Shown here in pieces: positions 34,973 through 44,077 of a stretch of 64,000 nucleotides of DNA. Origin of the DNA: Streptococcus oralis (GTDB taxonomy: Bacteria > Bacillota > Bacilli > Lactobacillales > Streptococcaceae); contig NZ_CP046523.1 in NCBI RefSeq assembly GCF_021497885.1, positions 1,345,501 through 1,409,500 of the forward strand. Direction: 5' to 3'. The notes below the pieces were generated by a model that did not search any database, was not told where the DNA came from, and worked only from the letters and a program-made list of their open reading frames with translations. The translations under genes and the position numbers were made by a program. Numbering within the stretch: position 1 is the first letter of the stretch; the number at the start of each line of letters is the position of its first letter.

Positions 34973-35795
34973 ACTCCCAGAAGTCATCAAATACGGTGAT
35001 TGGTAGGTGGCGTTTGTGTTGTCCTTTATGCCACCAGTTTTCAATAATCGCTTGAGCTTCTGGGCTGATTGTTTTGCCTTCTAGGTAGTCGTCAATCTCT
35101 TTATAAGTGACTCCCAAGGCTACTTCATCAGCTATCCCTGGTTTTTCTTCTTCTAGGTCTGCTGTTGGGATTTTTTCATAAAGGGCTGGGTCCGCACCAA
35201 GTTCCTTCAAGAGTTGTTTTCCTTGGCGTTTATTGAGGCGGTAAAGAGGAAGAATATCCGCACCACCGTCACCAAACTTGGTAAAAAAGCCTGTGATATT
35301 TTCCGCAGCATGATCTGTTCCAATGACCGCTCCGCTATGGGCACCCGCAAGGGCATATTGGGCAATCATACGGCTACGCGCTTTAATATTGCCCTTATTA
35401 AAGTCTGAAACAGAGCTTCCTGTCGCTTCAACTGCTACTGTTATAGCGTCAGCTGATTCCTTGATATTCACAACCAAGCTGACATCTGGCTGGATGAAAG
35501 CGAGGGCTTTTTGAGCGTCTGCTTCATCAGCTTGCACTCCGTATGGCAGGCGGACAGCGATAAATTGGTAGCTGTCATCTCCTGTCTCTGCCCGCATTTC
35601 TTCCATAGCTAATTGCGCCAAGCGCCCTGCCAAGGTTGAGTCCTGACCCCCAGAAATCCCTAGTACAAAAGTTTTAAGGAAGGGATGTTTTTTTAGGTAT
35701 TTTTTTAAGAAGTCAATTGAACGACGGATTTCTTCCTGGGCATCGATTACTGGTTTGACACCCAATTGCTGGATAATGGTCTCTTGCAAACTCAT
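34971..35795 (-). CDS. nadE: NH3-dependent NAD+ synthetase
   Basis: A 274-residue cytoplasmic enzyme for the last step of NAD formation: deamido-NAD, ATP and ammonia give NAD. The ATP-pyrophosphatase loop is [26 protein letters not shown] and [22 protein letters not shown] are typical of the ammonia-dependent form, which lacks the glutaminase domain. It overlaps pncB by four bases (ATGA), so the two are co-translated. Confidence 0.96.
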   Translation of the reverse strand: MSLQETIIQQLGVKPVIDAQEEIRRSIDFLKKYLKKHPFLKTFVLGISGGQDSTLAGRLAQLAMEEMRAETGDDSYQFIAVRLPYGVQADEADAQKALAFIQPDVSLVVNIKESADAITVAVEATGSSVSDFNKGNIKARSRMIAQYALAGAHSGAVIGTDHAAENITGFFTKFGDGGADILPLYRLNKRQGKQLLKELGADPALYEKIPTADLEEEKPGIADEVALGVTYKEIDDYLEGKTISPEAQAIIENWWHKGQHKRHLPITVFDDFWE

Positions 35796-37252
35796 TCTTC
35801 CTCTCCTTCACCAAGGGCTTCCTTGCGCATCTTATCAATCAAGTCCATCTTGTCTTGCCAAATATCACGCGCCAAGTCCACTGGATAATGTTGCGGATTG
35901 AGTACCCGTTTATACTCATCCCAAAGCTTGTCAAATTCCTTACGTGCATAGGCCTGAATCTCAGTCAAACTAGGCAAGCTATAAACTAATGTTCCTTCTT
36001 TGAAAATATCCACCAAGAGAGGAACGGCATCAAAATTACGAACGGTTTTTTTGATGTAAGTATAAGTTGGATGGAACATCTTGATTTCTGTCATGCCACT
36101 CACATCCACACCATCATAAGTAATGTAGTCACCTTCTGACTTGCCTTTTTCACGACTGGTAATGCGCCATACCTGCTTCTTACCTGGCGTAGACACTTTT
36201 TCCGCATTATTAGACAGTTTGATAGTATTGCGCATCTGACCATTTTCATCTTCGATCGCAACAATCTTATAAACTGCCCCAAGAGCTGGCTGATCATAGG
36301 CTGTAATCAGCTTGGTTCCCACACCCCAGACATCAATCTTGGCTTTTTGCATCTTGAGGTTGAGAATGGTATTTTCATCAAGGTCATTAGAAGCATAGAT
36401 CTTAGCCTCTGTAAAGCCAGCCTCGTCCAGTTGCTGACGGACTTTCTTGGAAATGTAGGCGATATCCCCAGAGTCGATACGAACACCCTTAAAGTTAATC
36501 TTATCTCCCAGCTCACGCGCTACCTGAATAGCAGCTGGCACACCGATGCGAAGTGTATCATAAGTATCTACTAAAAAGACACAGTCACGATGGGTTGACG
36601 CATAGGCCTTGAAGGCTTCGTAGTCGTTTCCATAAACCTGTACCAAGGCATGGGCGTGGGTTCCTAAAACGGGAATTCCAAAGAGTTTCCCTGCACGCAC
36701 ATTGCTAGTCCCGTTGGCGCCACCAATCACGGCTGCGCGTGTTCCCCAGATAGCTGCATCCATTTCTTGCGCACGACGTGTCCCGAACTCCATCAAGGGT
36801 TCATCTTCGATAACCGAACGAATACGTGCTGCCTTAGTCGCTATCAAGGTTTGAAAGTTAACGATGTTTAAGAGAGCCGTTTCGACCAGCTGGCATTGGG
36901 CTAGAGGACCTTCAACTTGAACAATCGGTTCATTGGCAAAAACCAAGTCCCCTTCCTGGGCAGAACGAACCGTCAACTCCAACTTGAGATTGCGGAGGTA
37001 GTCTAAGAACGCCCCATGATAGCCAAGCGATTCCAAGTAGGCAATATCGCTATCTGAAAAGCGTAAGTCTTCAAGATAATGTACAATTCTTTCCAAACCA
37101 GCGAAAACTGCATAACCGTTGTTAAACGGTTGCTGGCGGAAGTAAACCTCAAAAACCGCCTTCTTATTGTGAATTCCTTGGTCAAAGTAAACTTGCATCA
37201 TGTTAATCTGGTACAAGTCCGTGTGCAATGTCAAACTATCATCTGGATACAT
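35792..37252 (-). CDS. pncB: Nicotinate phosphoribosyltransferase
   Basis: A 486-residue enzyme that joins nicotinate to PRPP, the entry step of the Preiss-Handler route to NAD. Signatures: [33 protein letters not shown] (with the base- and phosphate-contacting residues), [11 protein letters not shown] and VWGVGTKLI. It pairs with nadE, so the cell probably salvages nicotinate. AGAAGGAAAACAG precedes the ATG. Confidence 0.96.
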   Translation of the reverse strand: MYPDDSLTLHTDLYQINMMQVYFDQGIHNKKAVFEVYFRQQPFNNGYAVFAGLERIVHYLEDLRFSDSDIAYLESLGYHGAFLDYLRNLKLELTVRSAQEGDLVFANEPIVQVEGPLAQCQLVETALLNIVNFQTLIATKAARIRSVIEDEPLMEFGTRRAQEMDAAIWGTRAAVIGGANGTSNVRAGKLFGIPVLGTHAHALVQVYGNDYEAFKAYASTHRDCVFLVDTYDTLRIGVPAAIQVARELGDKINFKGVRIDSGDIAYISKKVRQQLDEAGFTEAKIYASNDLDENTILNLKMQKAKIDVWGVGTKLITAYDQPALGAVYKIVAIEDENGQMRNTIKLSNNAEKVSTPGKKQVWRITSREKGKSEGDYITYDGVDVSGMTEIKMFHPTYTYIKKTVRNFDAVPLLVDIFKEGTLVYSLPSLTEIQAYARKEFDKLWDEYKRVLNPQHYPVDLARDIWQDKMDLIDKMRKEALGEGEEE

Positions 37253-37327
37253 CTGTTTTCCTTCTTCCTACTTTACAAAGGTATGAACGTATTCTACCAC
37301 TTTCACACCGTCCGATAAATTAGTACT

Positions 37328-37336
37328 ATTATAACA
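37328..37336 (-). promoter_or_regulatory. Extended -10 promoter of pncB-nadE
   Basis: TGTTATAAT on the minus strand. The start codon of pncB is 75 bases on, so the leader is about 70 bases; I see no strong structure in it. Confidence 0.6.
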
Positions 37337-37352
37337 CATTTTACCGAGATTG

Positions 37353-37371
37353 ATAAAAAGCTAACAAGCTA
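37353..37371 (-). terminator. Weak terminator at the end of the membrane protein gene
   Basis: On the minus strand TAGCTTGTTAGCTTTTT begins with the stop codon. The AGCT/AGCT stem is short, so strength is doubtful. Confidence 0.35.
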
Positions 37372-37857
37372 TTCTCCATTCTCCAGTTCTTCCATATCTT
37401 GCTCAAACTTTTTTTGAGCCCATTCGCCAAAATTTCTTAAAGTAAGGTTTCCAATAAAAACCCATGGAAGATAGAGAAGATAAGTAAGGATCCAAGCAGA
37501 CAGATATTTAAAATTCAAAGGATTATGCTGATAAATCTCAATATTGAACTGGTAGTTCTGTAGCATCAAGATGGCTGTAATTGCAAGAGTCACTACTAAG
37601 CATCCCAAAATCGTAAAATGAAAACGACTATAGTAGGTCACTCCAAGTTGTCGTGCACGATTGAAAAAGAAGAAGATTCCTAAAAGAAGGGTAACCAGAA
37701 GAATATTAGGATTAAAAAGAGCAGGTGCTAATACAGCCACCAAATAACTTAGCAGAATGAGCCCGATAAACATATAAAAAGACTCTGTCCCAGCTTTGTT
37801 GATCAGTTGTTCTTCTCTTTCGTCTAGTAATTGATAATAAAAAAATCTATTTTTCAT
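37369..37857 (-). CDS. Four-helix membrane protein paired with an XRE regulator
   Basis: A 162-residue membrane protein with about four hydrophobic segments (ESFYMFIGLILLSYLVAVLA, PNILLVTLLLGIFFFF, FTILGCLVVTLAITAILM and LSAWILTYLLYLPWVFIGN). It starts with a DEREEQLINKAG motif seen in a class of small membrane proteins (DUF3278/DUF6773-like, from memory) encoded beside short XRE regulators. It overlaps that regulator gene by 11 bases. Function unknown; roles in stress or antimicrobial-peptide response are only guesses. Confidence 0.7.
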   Translation of the reverse strand: MKNRFFYYQLLDEREEQLINKAGTESFYMFIGLILLSYLVAVLAPALFNPNILLVTLLLGIFFFFNRARQLGVTYYSRFHFTILGCLVVTLAITAILMLQNYQFNIEIYQHNPLNFKYLSAWILTYLLYLPWVFIGNLTLRNFGEWAQKKFEQDMEELENGE

Positions 37858-38056
37858 CTTCTTCCTCCCAAAATAATTGATCTAAAGTTTTGCCTAAGCA
37901 TCTGCAAATGGACTGGCAAAGGGAGAGACTAGGATTGTATTTTCCAGCTTCAATCAAGCCTATAGTTTGCCTAGTAACACCCACAGCTTCTGCCAAATCC
38001 CCTTGTGTCAAGTCAAGCTCCACACGAGCTAATTTTAATTTTAAATTTTTAGCCAC
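37847..38056 (-). CDS. Short XRE-family DNA-binding regulator, GTG start
   Basis: A 69-residue protein that is almost entirely a Cro/CI-type helix-turn-helix: LKLARVELDLTQGDLAEAVG, then VTRQTIGLIEAGKYNPSLSL. It starts with GTG, with GGAGGACGCTA just upstream. It overlaps the membrane protein gene, so they are one transcription unit. By analogy with similar pairs it probably represses its own operon. Confidence 0.88.
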   Translation of the reverse strand: MAKNLKLKLARVELDLTQGDLAEAVGVTRQTIGLIEAGKYNPSLSLCQSICRCLGKTLDQLFWEEEDEK

Positions 38057-38103
38057 TAGCGTCCTCCTTCACATTTTTAAAAAGTTGCGCTTCTTTTAAA
38101 AAT

Positions 38104-38112
38104 ATTATACCA
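38104..38112 (-). promoter_or_regulatory. Extended -10 promoter of the XRE operon
   Basis: TGGTATAAT on the minus strand, 48 bases before the GTG. AT-rich, partly palindromic text upstream (around 38113-38140) could be the operator. Confidence 0.65.
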
Positions 38113-38163
38113 TATATCTAACTTAATGCAATATATAAATGTCATTTTGTAAGATTTTATTAA

Positions 38164-38195
38164 CAAAAAACTCTCTACCACAGAAAATAGAGAGT
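38164..38195 (-). terminator. Terminator of the HAD hydrolase gene
   Basis: ACTCTCTA (38170-38177) pairs perfectly with TAGAGAGT (38188-38195); on the minus strand the stem is followed by TTTTTT. Confidence 0.85.
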
Positions 38196-38202
38196 GTTAC
38201 CT

Positions 38203-38799
38203 TTAAATATAGGATTTCAAAATATCGACGACATCACTTCTTTTCTTGACCTGATAGGCCTTGATTCCCAATTTCTCAGCTGCGATTGTATTGTCCTCAA
38301 TATCGTCTAGAAAGACACAATTTGTAGGATTTAGCTGGTATTTGTCGAGAATCTCCTTAAACATTGCCAAATCAGGCTTTATAGCTTTTATATCACAGGA
38401 TAGGACAAAACCATCTAAAAGCTCCTTTAAGGGAGATAGTTGCTCTTCCAGCAAGCCATAAAATACCTTTGAGGTATTGGATAAGACAAAGATGCGATGC
38501 CCCTTTTTCTTTAGTTCTGACAAGACAGGAAAGACTTCCCTATAGATATCAATGTAGCTAGGCCAATTCCAGATAACTTCTTCGACCTTCTTTTGATAGG
38601 TACTTCCAATCATGGACACAACTTTAAGCACTAATTCTTGTCTCGTCATGGTACCAAGATCTAATCTTTCCCAAAGCCCCGACTGAAAGATAGTCTTATC
38701 TAACATCAGATAATCTTTCTTCGTATCCGAAACGCCTTGTAAAATCTTATCCTTGTTCCATTCTAATAAGACGTTGCCCATATCTAGTATTATGTCCAT
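38203..38799 (-). CDS. HAD superfamily hydrolase, subfamily IA
   Basis: A 198-residue phosphatase-like protein. The motifs are IILDMGNVLLEW (motif I in variant form: DMGN where the usual is DxDG), FVLSNTSK (motif II), IKPDLAMFKEIL (motif III Lys) and CVFLDDIEDN (motif IV Asp pair). The first Asp is the nucleophile, while the general-acid Asp two residues later is replaced by Asn or Gly in this subgroup. Substrate unknown, probably a small phosphorylated metabolite. AAGGAGG precedes the ATG. Confidence 0.85.
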   Translation of the reverse strand: MDIILDMGNVLLEWNKDKILQGVSDTKKDYLMLDKTIFQSGLWERLDLGTMTRQELVLKVVSMIGSTYQKKVEEVIWNWPSYIDIYREVFPVLSELKKKGHRIFVLSNTSKVFYGLLEEQLSPLKELLDGFVLSCDIKAIKPDLAMFKEILDKYQLNPTNCVFLDDIEDNTIAAEKLGIKAYQVKKRSDVVDILKSYI

Positions 38800-38858
38800 T
38801 AGCCCACCTCCTTGGTTATGTGAAGAATTACTCTCTATTATATTTCTCCATTTTCACC

Positions 38859-39269
38859 TTACAAATCTTTTTGGTAATAGTATCTTTGCCCTGTGTAGGG
38901 ATAGTCTTGCAAGGTAAAGACCTCCTTGTAGCCATGCCTTTTATAAAAATCTGGCGCTTGAAACTGGTAAGTATTGACAAAAGCAAAACGACAGTTTCGA
39001 TTCTTAGCTTCCCTTTCGGCTTGCTGCAATAGTTTTGAACCGATTCCCTGTCCTCGCAATTCCTCTTTCACAAACAAATACTCGATTTCCAACCAATTTC
39101 CGAAAGTCTCAGCTACTAATCCTGCCATGAGATTACCCTTTTCGTCTTCGAGATAAAGATTCAGTGGCTCGCTCTCAGACTCTTCTCTTTTAGAACGATT
39201 ATAAGCACGAATCAAATCCCCTATTTCTTGCGCTTTATGAGATTCCTTATTTTCCAATCTAACGTACAT
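38859..39269 (-). CDS. GNAT family N-acetyltransferase
   Basis: A 136-residue acetyltransferase. The acetyl-CoA site is LFVKEELRGQGIGSKLLQQA (R/QxxGxG/A), followed by CRFAFVNTYQFQAPDFYKRHGY. Substrate unknown. AAGGAGG precedes the ATG. It stands alone between the HAD gene and an amino acid permease. Confidence 0.85.
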   Translation of the reverse strand: MYVRLENKESHKAQEIGDLIRAYNRSKREESESEPLNLYLEDEKGNLMAGLVAETFGNWLEIEYLFVKEELRGQGIGSKLLQQAEREAKNRNCRFAFVNTYQFQAPDFYKRHGYKEVFTLQDYPYTGQRYYYQKDL

Positions 39270-39332
39270 CCAAACCTCCTTAGAACTGCTACAGCTTGAT
39301 TATAATCCTATTTCAATAAACTGTCAAACTAG

Positions 39333-39361
39333 AAAAACTCATCAAGCAGAGTTGATGAGTT
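39333..39361 (-). terminator. Terminator of the amino acid permease gene
   Basis: On the minus strand AACTCATCAA pairs perfectly with TTGATGAGTT (39361-39352 and 39345-39336), with a short T-run after it. Confidence 0.8.
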
Positions 39362-39367
39362 CATGAT

Positions 39368-40732
39368 TTATTTTCTAAATTTCCACTGGCTATAAATTCC
39401 GAAACCGATAATCCAGATAGCAGAACCAACTGCCCCCATGAAGGTAGACTCTTGTAAAAAGAGGGTTGCAAAGACAAAGATGAAAAAGAGGATGGTTAGG
39501 GGATTGAGCAAGCGATACTGAGGCATGAGGTAGCCGTCAGCCATGAAGTCTTGTGACTTGCGGTATTTGTGATGTGCCACCATAATCAAGATATAAATCG
39601 CGATGTAAACACCTGATGAGGACGCCGTAATCAAAGCAAAAGCATCGGAAACGCCTGGCAAAACGTTGATAAAGGCAGCTAGAGCAATTAAGATTGCTGA
39701 GGCAATAATGGCATTTTGCGGAACATTGTGACGAGAAAGAGTATCTGCCTTGATTGCTTTTAAGAAGCGATTGGGTGAATCATGGGCAATCTGGTAAAGG
39801 TGTCGCCCTGTTGAATAGAGGGTTGAATTAAGAGCAGATGCTGCCGACGTCAAAACAACGAAGTTAATCAGAGCTGCCGCCCACTTGATACCTGCTAGCT
39901 CAAAAACCGTTACAAATGGTGAATCTGAAGAAGCAAGTTCTCTCCAGGGAATAATAGACATAATGGCCAATAGGGCTCCACCATAGAAGAAGACAATTCG
40001 GAGAGGAATTTCTTTAACTGCTTTTGGCAAAACCTGACGAGGATTCTTGGTTTCAGAAGTTGTCACTCCGATAAATTCAATCATCAGATAGGCAAAAAAT
40101 ACCATTTGAAAGGCCATGACAAAGTTCATGACTCCATTTGGAAAAAGAGAGAACTGATTGCTGATATTTGCCAAACTTGCAGCACCATGCGGTGTCTCAA
40201 ATCCTGTCAAAACCATAAAGGCTCCCGTTGCAATCATAGCTAAAATAGCCACAATTTTAACCATAGCAAACCAAAACTCGACTTCTCCAAAGAGCTTAAC
40301 TGCAATCAGATTGACCAAGGCCAAAATCGTTAAAAAAACAATCTGAATCAGCCAACTAGGCCAGCTAGGAAACCAAAACTGAACATAATGCGAGATCGCA
40401 GTGATTTCTGCCATACCGATAAAGACGACAGACAACCAATAAGACCAAACCGAGAAATACCCCCAGCCTTTCCCCAAATGACGGGTGATAAAGTTGATAA
40501 AAGTATGTTGTTCTGGATCCTGATACAGCATCTCTCCAACAGCCCTCATCATCAAAAACATAAAGGCTCCTGTAATCATATAAATCAGGATGATAGAAGG
40601 GCCTGTCAGGCTGATGGAGCGACCGGCACCTAGGAAAAGACCTGTTCCGATTGTTCCCGCAATAGCCATCACCTGAACATGACGATTGGTTAGACCACGT
40701 TCCATCTTATTTTTTTTCTTATTTTCACTCAT
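39368..40732 (-). CDS. Amino acid permease (D-serine/D-alanine/glycine type)
   Basis: A 454-residue transporter of the APC superfamily with about 12 membrane segments. The opening MERGLTNRHVQVMAIAGTIG followed by GTGLFLGAG is typical of the AAT family, and the rest resembles CycA-type D-serine/D-alanine/glycine permeases. The substrate is not certain. The ATG at 40732 has GGAG 6 bases upstream; the TTG seven codons earlier is not needed. It is separated from greA by a terminator. Confidence 0.87.
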   Translation of the reverse strand: MSENKKKNKMERGLTNRHVQVMAIAGTIGTGLFLGAGRSISLTGPSIILIYMITGAFMFLMMRAVGEMLYQDPEQHTFINFITRHLGKGWGYFSVWSYWLSVVFIGMAEITAISHYVQFWFPSWPSWLIQIVFLTILALVNLIAVKLFGEVEFWFAMVKIVAILAMIATGAFMVLTGFETPHGAASLANISNQFSLFPNGVMNFVMAFQMVFFAYLMIEFIGVTTSETKNPRQVLPKAVKEIPLRIVFFYGGALLAIMSIIPWRELASSDSPFVTVFELAGIKWAAALINFVVLTSAASALNSTLYSTGRHLYQIAHDSPNRFLKAIKADTLSRHNVPQNAIIASAILIALAAFINVLPGVSDAFALITASSSGVYIAIYILIMVAHHKYRKSQDFMADGYLMPQYRLLNPLTILFFIFVFATLFLQESTFMGAVGSAIWIIGFGIYSQWKFRK

Positions 40733-40765
40733 ATAGTCTCCTATTTTATTCAAAAAACCAAAAAG

Positions 40766-40803
40766 GAGTTGAGCAAGGCAAAGCCTCTACTACTCCTTTT
40801 TCA
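40766..40803 (-). terminator. Terminator of greA
   Basis: On the minus strand AAAAAGGAGT (40803-40794) pairs with ACTCCTTTTT at the other end; an inner AGGC/GCCT stem completes a long hairpin. Confidence 0.8.
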
Positions 40804-40809
40804 TTCTAT

Positions 40810-41292
40810 TTAGGCTGTTTTTTCAACCTTTAAGATTTTGACATCATAGCTACCAACTGGTGTCTCGATGGTCGCTGTATCACCAGTCTTCTTGCCAATC
40901 AAGGCTTGTCCAATCGGGCTCTCATTTGAAACCTTACCAGCAAAAGCATCTGCACCTGCAGAACCGACGATGATATAGACTTCTTCGTCATCTTCACCGA
41001 CTTCTTGGATTGTTACAGTCTTACCGATAGCTACCTCATCTTGGGCAACTGCATCGCTATTAACGATTTCAGCATAGCGGATTTTTGTTTCTAGACTTGA
41101 AATTTGTCCTTCAACAAAAGCTTGCTCATCCTTGGCTGCTTCGTACTCGCTGTTCTCCGAAAGGTCTCCGTATGAACGAGCAATTTTGATACGTTCTACC
41201 ACTTCAGGACGACGAACGAGTTTCAACTCCTCTAATTCTTTTTCTAGTTTTTCCTTTTCTTCAAGGGTCATTGGGTAAGTTTTTTCTGCCAT
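40810..41292 (-). CDS. greA: Transcription elongation factor GreA
   Basis: A 160-residue factor that rescues backtracked RNA polymerase by stimulating transcript cleavage. The N-terminal coiled coil holds the acidic tip ([20 protein letters not shown]), and the C-terminal globular domain has [18 protein letters not shown]. The ATG at 41292 gives the family's normal [12 protein letters not shown] start; a TTG three codons upstream is the alternative. It follows mltG. Confidence 0.97.
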   Translation of the reverse strand: MAEKTYPMTLEEKEKLEKELEELKLVRRPEVVERIKIARSYGDLSENSEYEAAKDEQAFVEGQISSLETKIRYAEIVNSDAVAQDEVAIGKTVTIQEVGEDDEEVYIIVGSAGADAFAGKVSNESPIGQALIGKKTGDTATIETPVGSYDVKILKVEKTA

Positions 41293-41328
41293 TTTTCTCA
41301 ACTTTCTTTTCTTAATTTGTTTTTAAAA

Positions 41329-41357
41329 CAAAATTATGTGGAAAACCACATAATTTT
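41329..41357 (-). terminator. Terminator of mltG, overlapping its stop codon
   Basis: AAAATTATGTGG (about 41330-41341) pairs with CCACATAATTTT (41346-41357). The first bases of the stem on the minus strand belong to the TAA stop codon (41358-41356). Confidence 0.8.
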
Positions 41358-43020
41358 AGTTTGAACTACTTGATTGGGTTAGTTTGCTATTGATATGTTC
41401 TGCAACGTTTTGATCATGTTCTTCTTTGGTCGTTGCGAAATACACTTTACCATCTTCGACATTGGCTACAAAGTACAAGTACTCACTCTTTATCTGATTT
41501 ACACTTGCTTCGATGGCATCCAGACTTGGACTGTCTACTGGTCCAGGCATGAGGCCAAGGTGTGTGTAAACATTGTATGGTGAATCAATCGTTGTATCAA
41601 TTCCAGCGTCATCTGCTAGACTAATCTTTTGACCAAGCTTGCCTTGGGCATACAGGATAGCGATATTACTTTGAAGCGGCATACCGAGATTTAGGCGGTT
41701 ATAGAAGACACCAGCAATCTTCTTGCGGTCTTCTGTCTTAGCACCTTCTTTTTCAACAAGAGAAGCGATACTGAGTAATTCATTGACTGTCAGATTCTTT
41801 TCTTTAATTGAGGCGTAATATGATGACATGGTCTTATCCATAGTAGCCAACATCTCATCAATCAAACTTTCAACTGTAGTGCTTTCTTTGATGGTATAAG
41901 TTGCTGGGAAAAGGTAACCTTCTAGACGATAACGAACGCCACTGTCTTTTGTTGGGAGACTTCCAAGAAGGTTTGGATACTTGGCGACTAATTGTGAGAT
42001 AAAGGTCTCATCTTGAGCTTTTGCCAAGAAAGCATCCGCAGTAAGCGGCTCTTTAAATTCACCTTGAAGTTGCCCTACTGTTTGAGCGATTTGCTCTAAT
42101 GTATATCCTTCTGGAATTGTTAGGCTTGCAAGAGCTGGTTCTTGAGGTTCAGGAGTTCCACCTTTTTGCAATTCTTGGATCAATTCATCCGTACTCATGC
42201 TCTTCTTCAAGTTGTAATAACCTGATTTTAAGTCAGAATAGTTCTTATACTTGGCATACAAACTAAAGATGAGTCCATGTTTTACCAAACCAGATTTTTC
42301 CAAAGTGCTCCCAATTTCTTGAATATTTGAACCTTCTGGGATTTGAACCGTTACATAATCCTTAGAGCTCGCATCAACTGGTTTCAAGGAATCTTGAACG
42401 TAACCATAACCAAAGAAGCCACCAATACCTACAAGAACTAGGAATACTAGGAAAGTTAGCAAACAACCTTTAGCTTTTGATTTCTTCTTTTTCTTAGCTG
42501 GCTTTGTTCCTTCACGACGACTGCGTCGTGGAGCATCCGCTAGGTTATCAACTTTCTCAACTGGAGCAGGCACTACATTCTCCACAACAGGAGGGACTGA
42601 TTCTTCTTTTTTGTCATCTGTTTTATAGGAAACAGCCACTTTAGTTGGAATAGTGTTAAACTCTTTCTCTTCCTTTTTAGGCTCTACAGCATCAATCTTG
42701 GCTGGTGCAGGCTCTTCTAGTTTTGACTCTTCTGGTTCTGGTGCTGTCACTTCGCTTGATTCAAAGCTTGGGCGTGGTGGCACACTTGGGGCATTTTTAA
42801 GAATTTTATCCACAGTTGACAGAGAGTCTACCATTAAACCTTCTGTGGCAAGATTTGGTTCTTGTTCAGAAGGAGCGGGTGGAGTTACTTGAGAAGATGG
42901 AGTTGGGGTGATCGGACTTTCATCTTCTTTCTCTCTTCTTTCTCTCTCTCTGACTCTCTCTAAATCGCGTAAAATCTGTTCTTTAAAGCTTAACGTTTCT
43001 TCTCTTGATTTCTCGCTCAA
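41356..43020 (-). CDS. mltG: Endolytic murein transglycosylase MltG, TTG start
   Basis: A 554-residue membrane enzyme of the YceG/MltG family. A long charged, Pro/Glu-rich cytoplasmic region (1-180) leads to one membrane helix (about 185-205, CLLTFLVFLVLVGIGGFFGY), then an extracellular LysM-like part and the catalytic domain. The catalytic Glu is in SLVEKEGAKTEDR; EGYLFPATY and LYFVAN are also typical. It cuts new glycan strands during peripheral wall growth. The start is TTG at 43020 (MSEKSREE), because AGGAGG lies 7 bases before it and pneumococcal MltG begins the same way; the frame extends 11 codons further but without support. Confidence 0.92.
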   Translation of the reverse strand: MSEKSREETLSFKEQILRDLERVRERERREKEDESPITPTPSSQVTPPAPSEQEPNLATEGLMVDSLSTVDKILKNAPSVPPRPSFESSEVTAPEPEESKLEEPAPAKIDAVEPKKEEKEFNTIPTKVAVSYKTDDKKEESVPPVVENVVPAPVEKVDNLADAPRRSRREGTKPAKKKKKSKAKGCLLTFLVFLVLVGIGGFFGYGYVQDSLKPVDASSKDYVTVQIPEGSNIQEIGSTLEKSGLVKHGLIFSLYAKYKNYSDLKSGYYNLKKSMSTDELIQELQKGGTPEPQEPALASLTIPEGYTLEQIAQTVGQLQGEFKEPLTADAFLAKAQDETFISQLVAKYPNLLGSLPTKDSGVRYRLEGYLFPATYTIKESTTVESLIDEMLATMDKTMSSYYASIKEKNLTVNELLSIASLVEKEGAKTEDRKKIAGVFYNRLNLGMPLQSNIAILYAQGKLGQKISLADDAGIDTTIDSPYNVYTHLGLMPGPVDSPSLDAIEASVNQIKSEYLYFVANVEDGKVYFATTKEEHDQNVAEHINSKLTQSSSSN

Positions 43021-43115
43021 AAGCTTTACCTCCTTGTTGGCAATCCATAACATTATATCTTAAAAGTCGCAGAAAAGCAACAAAATATACCTTTCTCCAA
43101 CTATATTTCTTGTTT

Positions 43116-43604
43116 TCAAGGCTTCCAAACCATGTTATACCAGGTCTCACCTGCATAAGTAGATTGGGATAGTCCTTCATTGACAAAACCATGTTTCTCG
43201 TAATATGAGATAAGATAATCATGACAAGTCAGGTTAATTCCCTCTCGTTCATGTTCTAAAGCGACTTCTTTCAGAGCACTTAACAGTCGTTTTCCCACGC
43301 CCAAGGCTTGTGCCTCCTTAGCTATAGATAGGCATGTCACAGAAATATAACCTCCAGGTTGATGGCTATAGTCTTTTATTTTTTCTGTAAAGGACTGATC
43401 TTGGAGATGGCGGTGCGGGACGACTGGACCTTCAATGTAGCCAAGAATACGTCCCTCTTTTTCAGCTACCAGAAAACTGGTCTGAATTTCACGTAAGTGC
43501 GCCTCAAAGACCGATCGAGGAATGGCTTCCTCAAGAGAAAAATTTTCTATCTCTATCTCTAAGATTCGATCTAAATCCGAAAATCTTGCTTGTCTGATTT
43601 TCAT
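43116..43604 (-). CDS. GNAT family acetyltransferase, second of a tandem pair
   Basis: A 162-residue acetyltransferase: MKIRQARFSDLDRILEIEIE at the start and an acetyl-CoA site at EAQALGVGKRLLSALKEVAL. NLTCHDYLISYYEKHGFVNE near the C-terminus is typical of the serotonin/aralkylamine acetyltransferase-like branch. Its start overlaps the end of the preceding GNAT gene by four bases, and the first 60 residues of the two are clearly related, so they arose by duplication. Substrate unknown. Confidence 0.85.
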   Translation of the reverse strand: MKIRQARFSDLDRILEIEIENFSLEEAIPRSVFEAHLREIQTSFLVAEKEGRILGYIEGPVVPHRHLQDQSFTEKIKDYSHQPGGYISVTCLSIAKEAQALGVGKRLLSALKEVALEHEREGINLTCHDYLISYYEKHGFVNEGLSQSTYAGETWYNMVWKP

Positions 43605-44068
43605 ATTTCCTCCTGATAAAAAGGATTAGCCCAAGTCAGATACCAACAAGAACCACTGTCATATTGACTCCCTGTCATTTCTTCCTCAACAAAGCCATTC
43701 ATTTCAAAATATGATAGTAGCTCATCAGGACTCTGCAAAAGAATACCTTGATAATCTAGTTCGACTGTCACCTGTTTCAAGGCTGCAAGAAGAAGAGTTC
43801 CCAGCCCCTGTCCCCAACGGTCAGGATGAATGGTCAATGATTTTATTTCTATCCATTTGGGATGAATAGACTGATCTTCTCCCAAAACATAGCCCACGAG
43901 CTGATTTTCATCCCCAGCTACAAGAAAGGTACCCGCAGTCTTGCGGATACTCTCTTCTAAGGATTGGCGGCTAAGTGCCTCTTCTAACGAAGGATTGGCT
44001 TCTTCAATCGCCAACATTTCTTCTAAATCTGATAAAGTGGCTTGCCTTATAGTGATTGGAATTTCCAT
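43601..44068 (-). CDS. GNAT family acetyltransferase, first of a tandem pair
   Basis: A 155-residue acetyltransferase: ITIRQATLSDLEEMLAIEEA at the start, an acetyl-CoA site at PDRWGQGLGTLLLAALKQVT, and a C-terminal LLSYFEMNGFVEEEM. It starts 9 bases after the murC stop codon and is translationally coupled to its paralogue. Substrate unknown; its place in the murC-mltG operon does not by itself imply a wall role. Confidence 0.85.
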   Translation of the reverse strand: MEIPITIRQATLSDLEEMLAIEEANPSLEEALSRQSLEESIRKTAGTFLVAGDENQLVGYVLGEDQSIHPKWIEIKSLTIHPDRWGQGLGTLLLAALKQVTVELDYQGILLQSPDELLSYFEMNGFVEEEMTGSQYDSGSCWYLTWANPFYQEEI

Positions 44069-44077
44069 CTGTTTTCC

